From positions 1 through 64,000 of the forward strand of contig NZ_JAVJAN010000019.1 in NCBI RefSeq assembly GCF_031344075.1: a stretch of 64,000 bases of DNA. The letters run 5' to 3'. The position numbers and the translations under genes are program-made. The stretch comes from Clostridium aquiflavi (lineage in GTDB: Bacteria; Bacillota; Clostridia; Clostridiales; Clostridiaceae). Shown piece by piece: positions 7,732 through 15,696 of this stretch (within the stretch, counting starts at the first letter, position 1; each line of letters opens with the position of its first letter). Under the pieces are notes generated by a model. It had not been told where the DNA came from, searched no databases, and saw only the letters and a program-made list of their open reading frames with translations.

Positions 7732-9473
7732 AACTTAAAATTGATAATATAGATATTGAAGTAAAAAAAGGAACTACCATCTTAGATGCAGCTAAATCTT
7801 TTAAAATTCAAATTCCGAGTTTATGTTATTTAAAAGATATTAATGAAATAGGCGCTTGTCGTGTTTGTATTGTTGAAGTAAAAGGAAAAGATAAATTATT
7901 ACCTGCTTGCAATAATGTAGTTGAAGAAGGTATGGAAATTTTCACAAATAGTCCTAGAGTTAGAGAAACTAGAAGAACTAATATAAAACTTATACTTTCA
8001 CAGCATGATTGTCATTGTGCAACTTGTGTAAGAAGTGGTAACTGCAATCTACAAAATATAGCTAATGATTTAGGAGTTATTACAATTCAATATAAAAGAA
8101 TGATCGAGCCTTATTTATGGGATGAGCAATTCCCATTAATACGTGATGCAAGAAAATGTATTAAATGTATGAGATGTATTCAGGTTTGCACTAAAATACA
8201 AAATCTTAATATATGGGATGTTTCAAATACAGGTACTAGAACAACTGTTGACGTTTCACTCAATAGAAAAATTCAAGATTCAGATTGTTCATTATGTGGA
8301 CAATGCATAACTCACTGCCCTACTGGAGCTTTAAGAGAAAGGGATAATACCCAGAAAGCATTTGATATTCTTTCAAATAAAGATAAAATTACAATACTTC
8401 AAATCGCTCCTGCTGTTAGAGCGTCTTGGGGTGAATCTCTTGGACTTACAAAAGAAGAAGCAACAGTAAAAAGACTTGTTTCTGCACTTAGAAAAATTGG
8501 CTTTGATTATATCTTTGATACTAACTTTGCTGCTGATTTAACTATAATGGAAGAAGGTAGTGAATTTTTAGAAAGATTAAAAAATAATACAAATTTGCCT
8601 ATGTTTACATCATGTTGTCCAGCTTGGGTTCGATTCTTAAAATCTCAATATCCTGATATGACTAAAATGCTTTCTACTGCAAAATCTCCTCAACAAATGT
8701 TTGGAGCTATTGCAAAAAGCTATTATGCAAAACTTTTAAATGTAGATCCATCAAAGATATATTGTATCTCTATAATGCCTTGTATTGCTAAAAAACATGA
8801 AGCTGAAATTCCTATTATGAATGATGCTGGATACGGTCAAGATATAGACTTGTGTCTTACTACTCGTGAAGTAGAGAGAATGATAAGATCAGAACATATT
8901 ATAGCTAAAGATTTAAACGAATCTGACTTTGATACACCTTTAGGAATAGGTTCTGGTGCTGGTATTATTTTTGGTTCTACTGGTGGTGTTATGGAGGCTG
9001 CTCTTAGAACTGCTTACTTTTTAACATGTGGTAAAAATCCTGATCCAAATGCCTTTAAAGAAATTCGAGGTATGAATGGAATTAAGGAAGCCACTTTTGA
9101 AATTAATAATACTAAATTAAAAGTAGCTGTGATAAGTGGTTTGGGTAATGCTAGAAATTTAATTAAAAATTTAAGAAAAGGAAATGTTTATTATGACTTT
9201 ATAGAAGTAATGGCCTGTCCTGGTGGTTGCTCTGGTGGTGGCGGACAACCAATTAAAGATGGTATAGAACTTGCAGAAACTAGATCAAAGAAGCTTTATG
9301 AGCTTGATGAATTATCTGACATCAGATTTTCTCATGAAAATCCATCAATTTTAAATGTATATAAAGAATTTTTAGAAAAACCTTTATCTAATGTCTCTCA
9401 TAAGCTTTTGCATACTAATCACAACTTATGGGAAATGCCTCTTTCTCCTGGACTTGATATAAATGATAATTAA
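7725..9473 (+). CDS. hydA: [FeFe]-hydrogenase, modular (M3-like)
   Basis: This is a 582-residue iron-only hydrogenase. In order: a [2Fe-2S] domain (GACRVC region), a His-Cys3 [4Fe-4S] site (HDCHCATC), two [4Fe-4S] clusters (CIKCMRCIQVC near 145, CSLCGQCITHC near 188), and the H-cluster domain. The H-cluster signatures are TSCCPAW (about 295), MPCIAKKHE (about 351) and MACPGGCSGGGGQP (about 496). All cysteines needed for the H-cluster are present. The family reversibly reduces protons to H2 in the cytoplasm. Overlap with the upstream GltD-like gene (ATGGTAA) argues for a dimeric NAD(P)-linked hydrogenase, like the clostridial glutamate-synthase-linked group. Maturation genes hydEFG are not in the window. 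Confidence 0.95.
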   Translation: MVKLKIDNIDIEVKKGTTILDAAKSFKIQIPSLCYLKDINEIGACRVCIVEVKGKDKLLPACNNVVEEGMEIFTNSPRVRETRRTNIKLILSQHDCHCATCVRSGNCNLQNIANDLGVITIQYKRMIEPYLWDEQFPLIRDARKCIKCMRCIQVCTKIQNLNIWDVSNTGTRTTVDVSLNRKIQDSDCSLCGQCITHCPTGALRERDNTQKAFDILSNKDKITILQIAPAVRASWGESLGLTKEEATVKRLVSALRKIGFDYIFDTNFAADLTIMEEGSEFLERLKNNTNLPMFTSCCPAWVRFLKSQYPDMTKMLSTAKSPQQMFGAIAKSYYAKLLNVDPSKIYCISIMPCIAKKHEAEIPIMNDAGYGQDIDLCLTTREVERMIRSEHIIAKDLNESDFDTPLGIGSGAGIIFGSTGGVMEAALRTAYFLTCGKNPDPNAFKEIRGMNGIKEATFEINNTKLKVAVISGLGNARNLIKNLRKGNVYYDFIEVMACPGGCSGGGGQPIKDGIELAETRSKKLYELDELSDIRFSHENPSILNVYKEFLEKPLSNVSHKLLHTNHNLWEMPLSPGLDINDN

Positions 9474-9485
9474 TTTAAATATATA

Positions 9486-9528
9486 AAAATAACAGTATAG
9501 AAATTTAAAATTTCTATACTGTTATTTT
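9486..9528 (+). terminator. terminator after hydA
   Basis: A near-perfect AT-rich stem of about 18 bp (arm AAAATAACAGTATAGAAAT) ends in TTATTTT. Symmetrical, so it may also stop minus-strand transcripts. Confidence 0.82.
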
Positions 9529-9547
9529 ACATTATCTATTTTGTTTT

Positions 9548-9690
9548 TTAACTATAAAATTCAATAATTTCATCTTTTAAAAGCTCAGCTGTACCACAGC
9601 CAACATTTTCAGTATAAAATTTGTTAAATCGTTCATCGTATACATACATTTCTCCTAGTCCTATATGCGTTTCTTTGAAATAATTTTCAT
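9548..9690 (-). pseudogene. C-terminal remnant of a TipAS-domain (MerR/TipA-type) regulator
   Basis: Between the CoA-disulfide-reductase-like gene and hydA the minus strand keeps about 47 codons open without a start. It includes GEMYVYDERFNKFY and a final GCGTAELLKDEIIEFY before a TAA at 9548. This matches the end of the TipAS ligand-binding domain of MerR-family drug-sensing regulators. The DNA-binding and coiled-coil parts are gone, so it is a gene fragment. Identification rests on motif recall, not a search. Confidence 0.6.
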
Positions 9691-9695
9691 ATAAA

Positions 9696-12176
9696 TTATA
9701 TAAATAAATTTAATCCTGAATCTTCAGTAGCACCTAGATAAGATGCAACTCCTCCTATTTCAACGCCATCAATGAATTCTTCTTTTTTTATTCCCATAAG
9801 ATCCATGCTCATAGCACATGCAACAACCTTAACCCCCATATTTATTGCGTTAGTTATCAAACTTTCTAAATCGTCAACATTATGCTTTTTCATTATTTGT
9901 TTTATCATTGCAGGTCCCATTCCCATCATGTTCATTTTAGATAATGGTAATTTTTCTGGATGTCCTGGCAACATAATATCAAACATCTTCTCCATAGTAT
10001 CCTTATTTACTTTTGGCTTATTTTTACTTTTTAATATATTAAGACCCCAGAAAGTAAAGAACATAGTAACTTCCTTTCCCATAGAAGCTGCTCCAGTAGC
10101 TATTATAAATGATGCTATAGCTTTATCAAAATCTCCACTAAATACTACTAAAGTTGCTCCATTTTTATCTACAGCCGCATTTGAAGATAGTACTTCCTCT
10201 TTCTTTGTTCCTTTTTGTATATAAGCTACAAAAGCATTTTTACTTTTATTAAATTCTGATTTAAGTAAAGCATTATTAGTTTTTTCACACCATGCTTTTA
10301 TATCCTTACTAAATCCAACATCACTTGCTTTTGCCTCTAAAATTTGACCTTCTTCCATTTTATTAATTTCTTCAAATACTCTTCTTATCGGTCCTGGACA
10401 TTGAAGTCCACAAGCATCTAACGTAACTTTTGCATTTATTTCTGTTATATCTAAATCTTCTAAACTCATAGCTGCTACCTCTTCTTTTATTTCATTAAGT
10501 TTTTCATGTTGATTCTTTAAGTTTTCTTCTGCCCTTTTTACATACATATATGTCTTTAATCCACCATCTATATTAGTACAGTTTATTCCGTGTTGTTTTA
10601 ATATTCTACAAGCTACATAACCACGTAACCCAACTTGACATGTAACATATATATGTTTATCTTTTGGCATCTCATTTAATCTATTTCTCAAATCACCAAG
10701 AGGAATGTTAATTGAATTATCAAACTTTCCAGTAACTAATTCAAACTCTTCTCTTACATCTAAAATTATAGAATTACTTTTATCTATATTATCTATTTCA
10801 TCCCATTGAATTGTATCAACTATTCCTTCTATAATATTTGCTGCATAGTATCCTAACATATTAACTGGATCTTTTGCTGAATTGTATGGTGGTGCATAAC
10901 ACACCTCAATGTCTTGTAAATCAAAAACACTAAAATTCCCTTTAATTGCTGTAGCTAATATATCAATACGTTTTTCAACTCCACTCATTCCTACAGCTTG
11001 AGCTCCAAATATTTTCCCATCCTTAGGATCAAACAACATTTTAATTGCTATTGGAAAAGACCCTGGATAATATCCTGCATTAGAACCTGGATGTATATGA
11101 ATTGCTTTATAATCAATCCCTAGTCTTTTAAGCGTTTTTTCATTATTACCAGTTGCAGCTACTGTATAGTCAAATACTTTGGCAACTGATGAACCAAGGC
11201 TTCCTTTATACTCCTCATTTTTTCCAATTATATTATTAGCAACTAATCTACCTTGACGATTTGCAGGCCAAGCTAGAGGAATCATTGTAGGCTTCTTATT
11301 TACAAAATCCATAACTTCAATTGCATCTCCTAGTGCAAAAATGTTTAAATCAGAAGTTTTCATATGCTTATCTACTACAATAGCTCCTCTTTCATTTAAC
11401 TCAATGCCTGCTTCTTTAGCTATTCTAGTTTCTGGTTTAACACCAATTGATAAAATTATCATATCAGTATTAATTTTTCTTCCACTTTTTAAAACGATTT
11501 TCTTTCCTTCGTCTTCAAAAGACTCTACACCGTCTTTTAAAATTAATTCTACATTCTTATCAATTAAATGATCATGTACTATACTTGCCATTTCTATATC
11601 AATTGGAGCCATTACTTGATCACTAGCTTCTACTAAAGTTACATCAATGCCTCTTTCCTTTAGATTTTCAGCCATTTCAAGTCCTATAAATCCTCCACCT
11701 ATTACAACTGCTTTTTTAGGATTTTTATTATCAACAAATTCTTTTATTTTATCCGTATCTGGTATATTTCTAAGTGTAAATAAATTATCACATTTATCAA
11801 TTCCTGATATTTTAGGTTTTAAAGGACTTGCTCCTGGAGATAATACTAAAATATCATAGTCTTCTTCATAAACTTCATTACTCTTGTAATCTTTTATACT
11901 AACTTTTTTATTTTCCTTGTCTATTTTTATAACTTCACTTAAATTTCTTATATCTAAATTGAATTTTTTACTCATTTCTTCTACAGTTTGAACTATAAGT
12001 TTTTCTCTATCATTAATGGTCCCTCCTATATAATATGGAAGTCCGCAATTAGCAAATGATATATATTCACCTTTTTCAAACATAATTATATCTAAATTTT
12101 CATCTAGCCTTCTAAGTCTAGCCGCAGTAGATGCTCCACCTGCAACTCCACCAACAATGATAACTTTTTTAGACAT
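9696..12176 (-). CDS. FAD-dependent CoA-disulfide/persulfide reductase fused to rhodanese, TusA and DsrE domains
   Basis: This 826-residue protein has four modules. (1) A pyridine-nucleotide disulfide oxidoreductase at about 1-445, with VGGVAGGASTAAR for FAD and the single redox cysteine C44 in FANCGLPYY typical of CoA-disulfide reductase and Npsr. (2) A rhodanese at about 460-545 with the active cysteine near 507 (VTCQVGLRG). (3) A TusA domain near 590 with its CGLQCPGP motif. (4) A DsrE-like domain from about 660. Together these suggest a NADH-dependent persulfide or polysulfide reductase passing sulfur between its own domains, in the cytoplasm. AGGAGAG precedes the ATG. Monocistronic. The exact sulfur substrate is inferred, not shown. 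Confidence 0.88.
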   Translation of the reverse strand: MSKKVIIVGGVAGGASTAARLRRLDENLDIIMFEKGEYISFANCGLPYYIGGTINDREKLIVQTVEEMSKKFNLDIRNLSEVIKIDKENKKVSIKDYKSNEVYEEDYDILVLSPGASPLKPKISGIDKCDNLFTLRNIPDTDKIKEFVDNKNPKKAVVIGGGFIGLEMAENLKERGIDVTLVEASDQVMAPIDIEMASIVHDHLIDKNVELILKDGVESFEDEGKKIVLKSGRKINTDMIILSIGVKPETRIAKEAGIELNERGAIVVDKHMKTSDLNIFALGDAIEVMDFVNKKPTMIPLAWPANRQGRLVANNIIGKNEEYKGSLGSSVAKVFDYTVAATGNNEKTLKRLGIDYKAIHIHPGSNAGYYPGSFPIAIKMLFDPKDGKIFGAQAVGMSGVEKRIDILATAIKGNFSVFDLQDIEVCYAPPYNSAKDPVNMLGYYAANIIEGIVDTIQWDEIDNIDKSNSIILDVREEFELVTGKFDNSINIPLGDLRNRLNEMPKDKHIYVTCQVGLRGYVACRILKQHGINCTNIDGGLKTYMYVKRAEENLKNQHEKLNEIKEEVAAMSLEDLDITEINAKVTLDACGLQCPGPIRRVFEEINKMEEGQILEAKASDVGFSKDIKAWCEKTNNALLKSEFNKSKNAFVAYIQKGTKKEEVLSSNAAVDKNGATLVVFSGDFDKAIASFIIATGAASMGKEVTMFFTFWGLNILKSKNKPKVNKDTMEKMFDIMLPGHPEKLPLSKMNMMGMGPAMIKQIMKKHNVDDLESLITNAINMGVKVVACAMSMDLMGIKKEEFIDGVEIGGVASYLGATEDSGLNLFI

Positions 12177-12530
12177 TTTATCTCTCCTTACTTTATTATT
12201 TTTAACATAAACATTTCTATGAAATAGTATTCTCTAATATTGCTTTCTGTATTTATTTAAATGCTACAAGTCTTTATTTCTTATATTTTAATAAAGTTAT
12301 ACCATAATAAGCTTATTAGAATCTGTGACTTTATCACACAAATATAAAATTAGTTTTAATATTGTTTAGTATATTTCCTTTATTTAAAACAGCTACTATA
12401 AATTCTTCTTAACAACATAACTTTTCTTCTATTAAAATTAGACTTTAACATTTCAATTTGATATTATACAAATATATAGAAATGTATTCTAATAAAGGTA
12501 AATAATAAATATGTTACATAAGGAGAAAAG
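12177..12530. other. divergent intergenic region
   Basis: These 354 AT-rich bases separate the sulfur-reductase gene from the two-component system and should contain both promoters. An AAGGAG site at about 12521 serves the response regulator. I see no RNA structure or operator that I can defend. Confidence 0.5.
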
Positions 12531-13220
12531 ATGAAAAAAATACTAATAGTAGAAGATGACATTATCTTAAATTCTGGATTATGCTATAATCTCCAATTAG
12601 ATGGCTATGTTGTTACACCAAAATATAACATAAATTCAACATTAAAAATTCTAAATATAGAAAATTTTGATTTAATCATTCTGGATGTAAATTTACCTGA
12701 TGGTAATGGTTTTGATTTATGTAAAAGCATAAAACAAATTCAAGATACTCCTATAATTTTTTTAACTGCTTGTGATTTAGAAGATGATATACTTTCTGGA
12801 TTTAAACTTGGCGCTGATGATTACATAACAAAACCCTTTAGTATAAATATATTTAGACAAAAAATAGCTGCAATACTTCGTAGATGTAATAAAAATTTAT
12901 TTTCTTGTATTTATAAAGATTCTAATCTTACAATGGATTTCAATAAAATGACAGCAACTGTTAATAATAAAGCTATTTCATTTACTCCAACAGAATTTAA
13001 AATGCTAAAGATCTTAATTTCCAATAAAGGACAAGTTCTTACTAGACAAGTTCTTCTTGAAAAGCTCTGGGATTGTGATAGAAACTTTGTAGATGAACAT
13101 ACTTTAACTGTTAATATAAATCGTCTAAGAAATAAAATTGAAACTAAAAATGTTAAATACATAAAAACCATCTATGGTATGGGGTATATGTGGGTAGGTG
13201 GAAAATACAATGAAAATTAA
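12531..13220 (+). CDS. OmpR-family response regulator (Bce/Van-like)
   Basis: This is a 229-residue two-domain regulator. The receiver has the acidic pair ED near 8-9, the phospho-acceptor aspartate in LIILDVNLPDG (about 52), and the conserved KPF at about 102. A C-terminal winged helix of the OmpR type follows, with the final YIKTIYGMGYMW signature. It is phosphorylated by the kinase encoded immediately downstream (stop and start overlap) and should control the ABC transporter genes that follow. AAGGAG ribosome binding site. Confidence 0.93.
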   Translation: MKKILIVEDDIILNSGLCYNLQLDGYVVTPKYNINSTLKILNIENFDLIILDVNLPDGNGFDLCKSIKQIQDTPIIFLTACDLEDDILSGFKLGADDYITKPFSINIFRQKIAAILRRCNKNLFSCIYKDSNLTMDFNKMTATVNNKAISFTPTEFKMLKILISNKGQVLTRQVLLEKLWDCDRNFVDEHTLTVNINRLRNKIETKNVKYIKTIYGMGYMWVGGKYNEN

Positions 13221-14238
13221 TTTATCATTCAATAAAATTTATAACTTAACTATATCACTGTTAATTTTGCTTTTTATAAGTTTTACAGCTTTTATTTTTA
13301 TCAAAATAGAAAATTTCAACGTGAAAATTTTAACTCTTTTATTTGCTTTATCTTATATTTTTCTTGGATTAATTTTTATTATTTTAATAAGAGAAAGAAT
13401 TATCTATACATTTAAAACTATAGATAATTGCATCGATGATATGATCTCTGGAAAGGATAATATTGCTTTTAATCTTGAAGATGAAACTTTGGTATCTAAA
13501 TTTCAAAATAAATTAAAAAAATTATATAACTTAATGCTTGAGAGTAGAAATAAAAGTGAAATAGAAAAAATAGAAATTCAAAGTTTAATTTCTGATATTT
13601 CTCATCAAGTTAAAACTCCTATTGCAAATTTAAAATTATATAATTCTACCTTAATTGAAAGAGAACTTTCTAAAGAAAAAGTTAATGAATTTTTATTATT
13701 AATAAACAATCAATTAAATAAATTAGACTTTTTAATGCAGTCAATAATAAAAATGTCTAGACTTGAAACTGGTTTAATATCTTTAAATATAAAGTCTTCT
13801 CTTCTCTGTAATACGATTGCATCTTCTTTAGGCAATATAATATTTACAGCAGAAAAGAAAAATTTAAATATTAATGTATCTTGTGATTCTTCATTAATTG
13901 TAAAACATGATGCCAAATGGACAAGTGAAGCTATTTTTAATATTTTAGATAATGCAGTAAAATATACTCACTGTGAAGGTAATATTTCTATAAGTGTTAC
14001 TCCTTTAGAGATCTTTACTAAAATAGATATAAGCGATGATGGCATTGGTATAAATTCTAAAAATATATGTAAAATTTTTAATCGTTTTTATCGAGAAGAA
14101 GATGTTTATGACATTTCTGGTATTGGCATCGGTCTTTATCTTTCTCGTGAAATCATTTCAAAAGAAGGTGGCTATATTAAAGTAAGTTCAAGTAAAGGTA
14201 ACGGATCTACTTTTTCAATATTCTTATTAAATCAATAG
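13210..14238 (+). CDS. intramembrane-sensing histidine kinase (BceS-like)
   Basis: I prefer the ATG at 13210, which overlaps the regulator stop and has a GGTGG site eight bases upstream; an ATG at 13198 would add four residues. Two close transmembrane segments lie at about 12-31 and 38-58 with hardly any extracellular loop. Next come a dimerisation/phosphorylation helix (ISDISHQVKTPIAN) and an ATPase domain with NAVKY (N box), DDGIGI and GIGIGLYLS. This layout is typical of kinases that sense through a partner ABC permease, often in response to cell-wall antibiotics. The permease gene lies 1.5 kb downstream. Confidence 0.9.
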   Translation: MKINLSFNKIYNLTISLLILLFISFTAFIFIKIENFNVKILTLLFALSYIFLGLIFIILIRERIIYTFKTIDNCIDDMISGKDNIAFNLEDETLVSKFQNKLKKLYNLMLESRNKSEIEKIEIQSLISDISHQVKTPIANLKLYNSTLIERELSKEKVNEFLLLINNQLNKLDFLMQSIIKMSRLETGLISLNIKSSLLCNTIASSLGNIIFTAEKKNLNINVSCDSSLIVKHDAKWTSEAIFNILDNAVKYTHCEGNISISVTPLEIFTKIDISDDGIGINSKNICKIFNRFYREEDVYDISGIGIGLYLSREIISKEGGYIKVSSSKGNGSTFSIFLLNQ

Positions 14239-14454
14239 CTATTTTTTGATTTAGTCAATTTTTTATCAGAATATTGATATATGCATAAATAAAACTGGAT
14301 AGAGATGTGATTTAAAAGTAGTATTTATATTTTAATATAAATCATAAGCAAATTATCTCAAATTTGTAACATTATATTTTTAAACTGTGAGATTTTTGTT
14401 ACATTTAGTTTCTAAAATATATATTGAAAATACATTTTAGAAAGAGGTAATTAT

Positions 14455-14916
14455 ATGAGTAATGAAAATTCGTCTAAATCTAATAAAAAATCAAAAACTA
14501 AAGTAATTTCTTTAATTTTAATAATGTTCTTAGTTATAATCTTGACTAGTATATGGTATCTTCATAGTAATAATATGATAATTTTTAAAGAAAGTAAAAT
14601 ACATGAAGTATATGTTGATTTAGGAGAATTTACTGTTGGTTTAAACGATACTTCTAAAAATAGATATTTTAAAGGTAAACTTTCTGTAGGTTATAATAAA
14701 AAAGATAGTATTGCTAAAAATCAATTAACAAAAGAGAATAAACTTCCTATTGTAAAAGATATAGTAAATAATTATTTTAGAAATAGAGATTATGATTATT
14801 TAAATGATTTAAATAATGAAAAGAAAATTAAACAAGAATTACTTGATGTAATAAATAAAAATCTTCAGGACTTTAAAATTATAGACATAAGATTTTCTCA
14901 ATATTTATTGCAATAA
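14455..14916 (+). CDS. FliL-like single-pass membrane protein
   Basis: This 153-residue protein has a basic N-terminal tail, one transmembrane helix (about 20-37), and an extracytoplasmic domain. That domain carries the FliL pattern: VDLGEFTVGLND, then an RYFKGKLSVGY strand, LPIVKDIVNNYF, and a closing helix/strand KNLQDFKIIDIRFSQYLLQ. FliL proteins and their relatives form stomatin-like rings around ion channels or flagellar stators. Here no flagellar genes are near; the gene sits between a Bce-like two-component system and its ABC transporter. A role as accessory sensor or scaffold for the transporter is inference. AAAGAGG precedes the ATG. Confidence 0.75.
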   Translation: MSNENSSKSNKKSKTKVISLILIMFLVIILTSIWYLHSNNMIIFKESKIHEVYVDLGEFTVGLNDTSKNRYFKGKLSVGYNKKDSIAKNQLTKENKLPIVKDIVNNYFRNRDYDYLNDLNNEKKIKQELLDVINKNLQDFKIIDIRFSQYLLQ

Positions 14917-14945
14917 ATATACTAAACTTAATAAGGGGTTTTAAT

Positions 14946-15611
14946 ATGTCATTATTAGAAACTATTAATTTAAGTAAACAATATGAACAAGGTCTAAATA
15001 TTGTTAAAGCTTTAAACAATATAAATTTAAAAATAGAGAAAGGAAACTTTATTGCTATAGTAGGTACATCCGGCAGTGGAAAATCTACTTTACTTCATAT
15101 GTTAAGTGGTCTTGATAGACCTACTTCTGGGCAAGTTTTTGTTAATAATAAAGATATTTCTAAGTTTACTGAGGATGCTCTTACTATTTTTCGCCGTCGC
15201 AATATTGGTTTTATATTTCAAAATTATAATTTAATTCCTATGTTGAGCGTTTGTGAAAATATATTACTTCCTCTTCAACTTGATGGGAATAATATCGATA
15301 CTGATTTTTTCAACAAAATTGTTACTATATTAAAGTTAAAAGAAAAACTTTCTTGTCTTCCTAACCAGCTATCAGGTGGACAACAACAAAAGGTTGCCAT
15401 TGCACGAGCATTAATTACTAAACCAACAATTATACTTGCTGATGAACCTACAGGAAATCTTGATAGTAAAACAAGTCAAGAAGTTTTAGGATTACTAAAA
15501 ATTTCAAGTGAACTTTTTCATCAAACAATTGTTATGATTACACATAATGAAGAAATAGCTCAGCTTGCTAATTCTATAATTCGTCTTGAAGATGGAAAAA
15601 TAATAAATTAG
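14946..15611 (+). CDS. ABC transporter ATP-binding protein (MacB/BceA type)
   Basis: This is a 221-residue ATPase of the MacB/LolD/BceA type. It has Walker A VGTSGSGKSTLLHML (about 39-53), a Q-loop in FQNYNLIPMLSV, the signature LSGGQQQKVAIARAL (about 141), Walker B IILADEPTGNLD, and an H-loop histidine in MITHN. It should drive the FtsX-type permease encoded next. Transporters of this kind with an adjacent intramembrane kinase usually confer resistance to bacitracin-like or lantibiotic peptides. An AAGGGG site precedes the ATG, which is 29 bases past the FliL-like stop. Confidence 0.93.
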   Translation: MSLLETINLSKQYEQGLNIVKALNNINLKIEKGNFIAIVGTSGSGKSTLLHMLSGLDRPTSGQVFVNNKDISKFTEDALTIFRRRNIGFIFQNYNLIPMLSVCENILLPLQLDGNNIDTDFFNKIVTILKLKEKLSCLPNQLSGGQQQKVAIARALITKPTIILADEPTGNLDSKTSQEVLGLLKISSELFHQTIVMITHNEEIAQLANSIIRLEDGKIIN

Positions 15612-15696
15612 AGCTATAATCTAAATATTAAAACATAGACTAAATAAAAAAGGAGGGGTAATTATATTTGAAAATGACAATAAAAAAGTTATTTTT

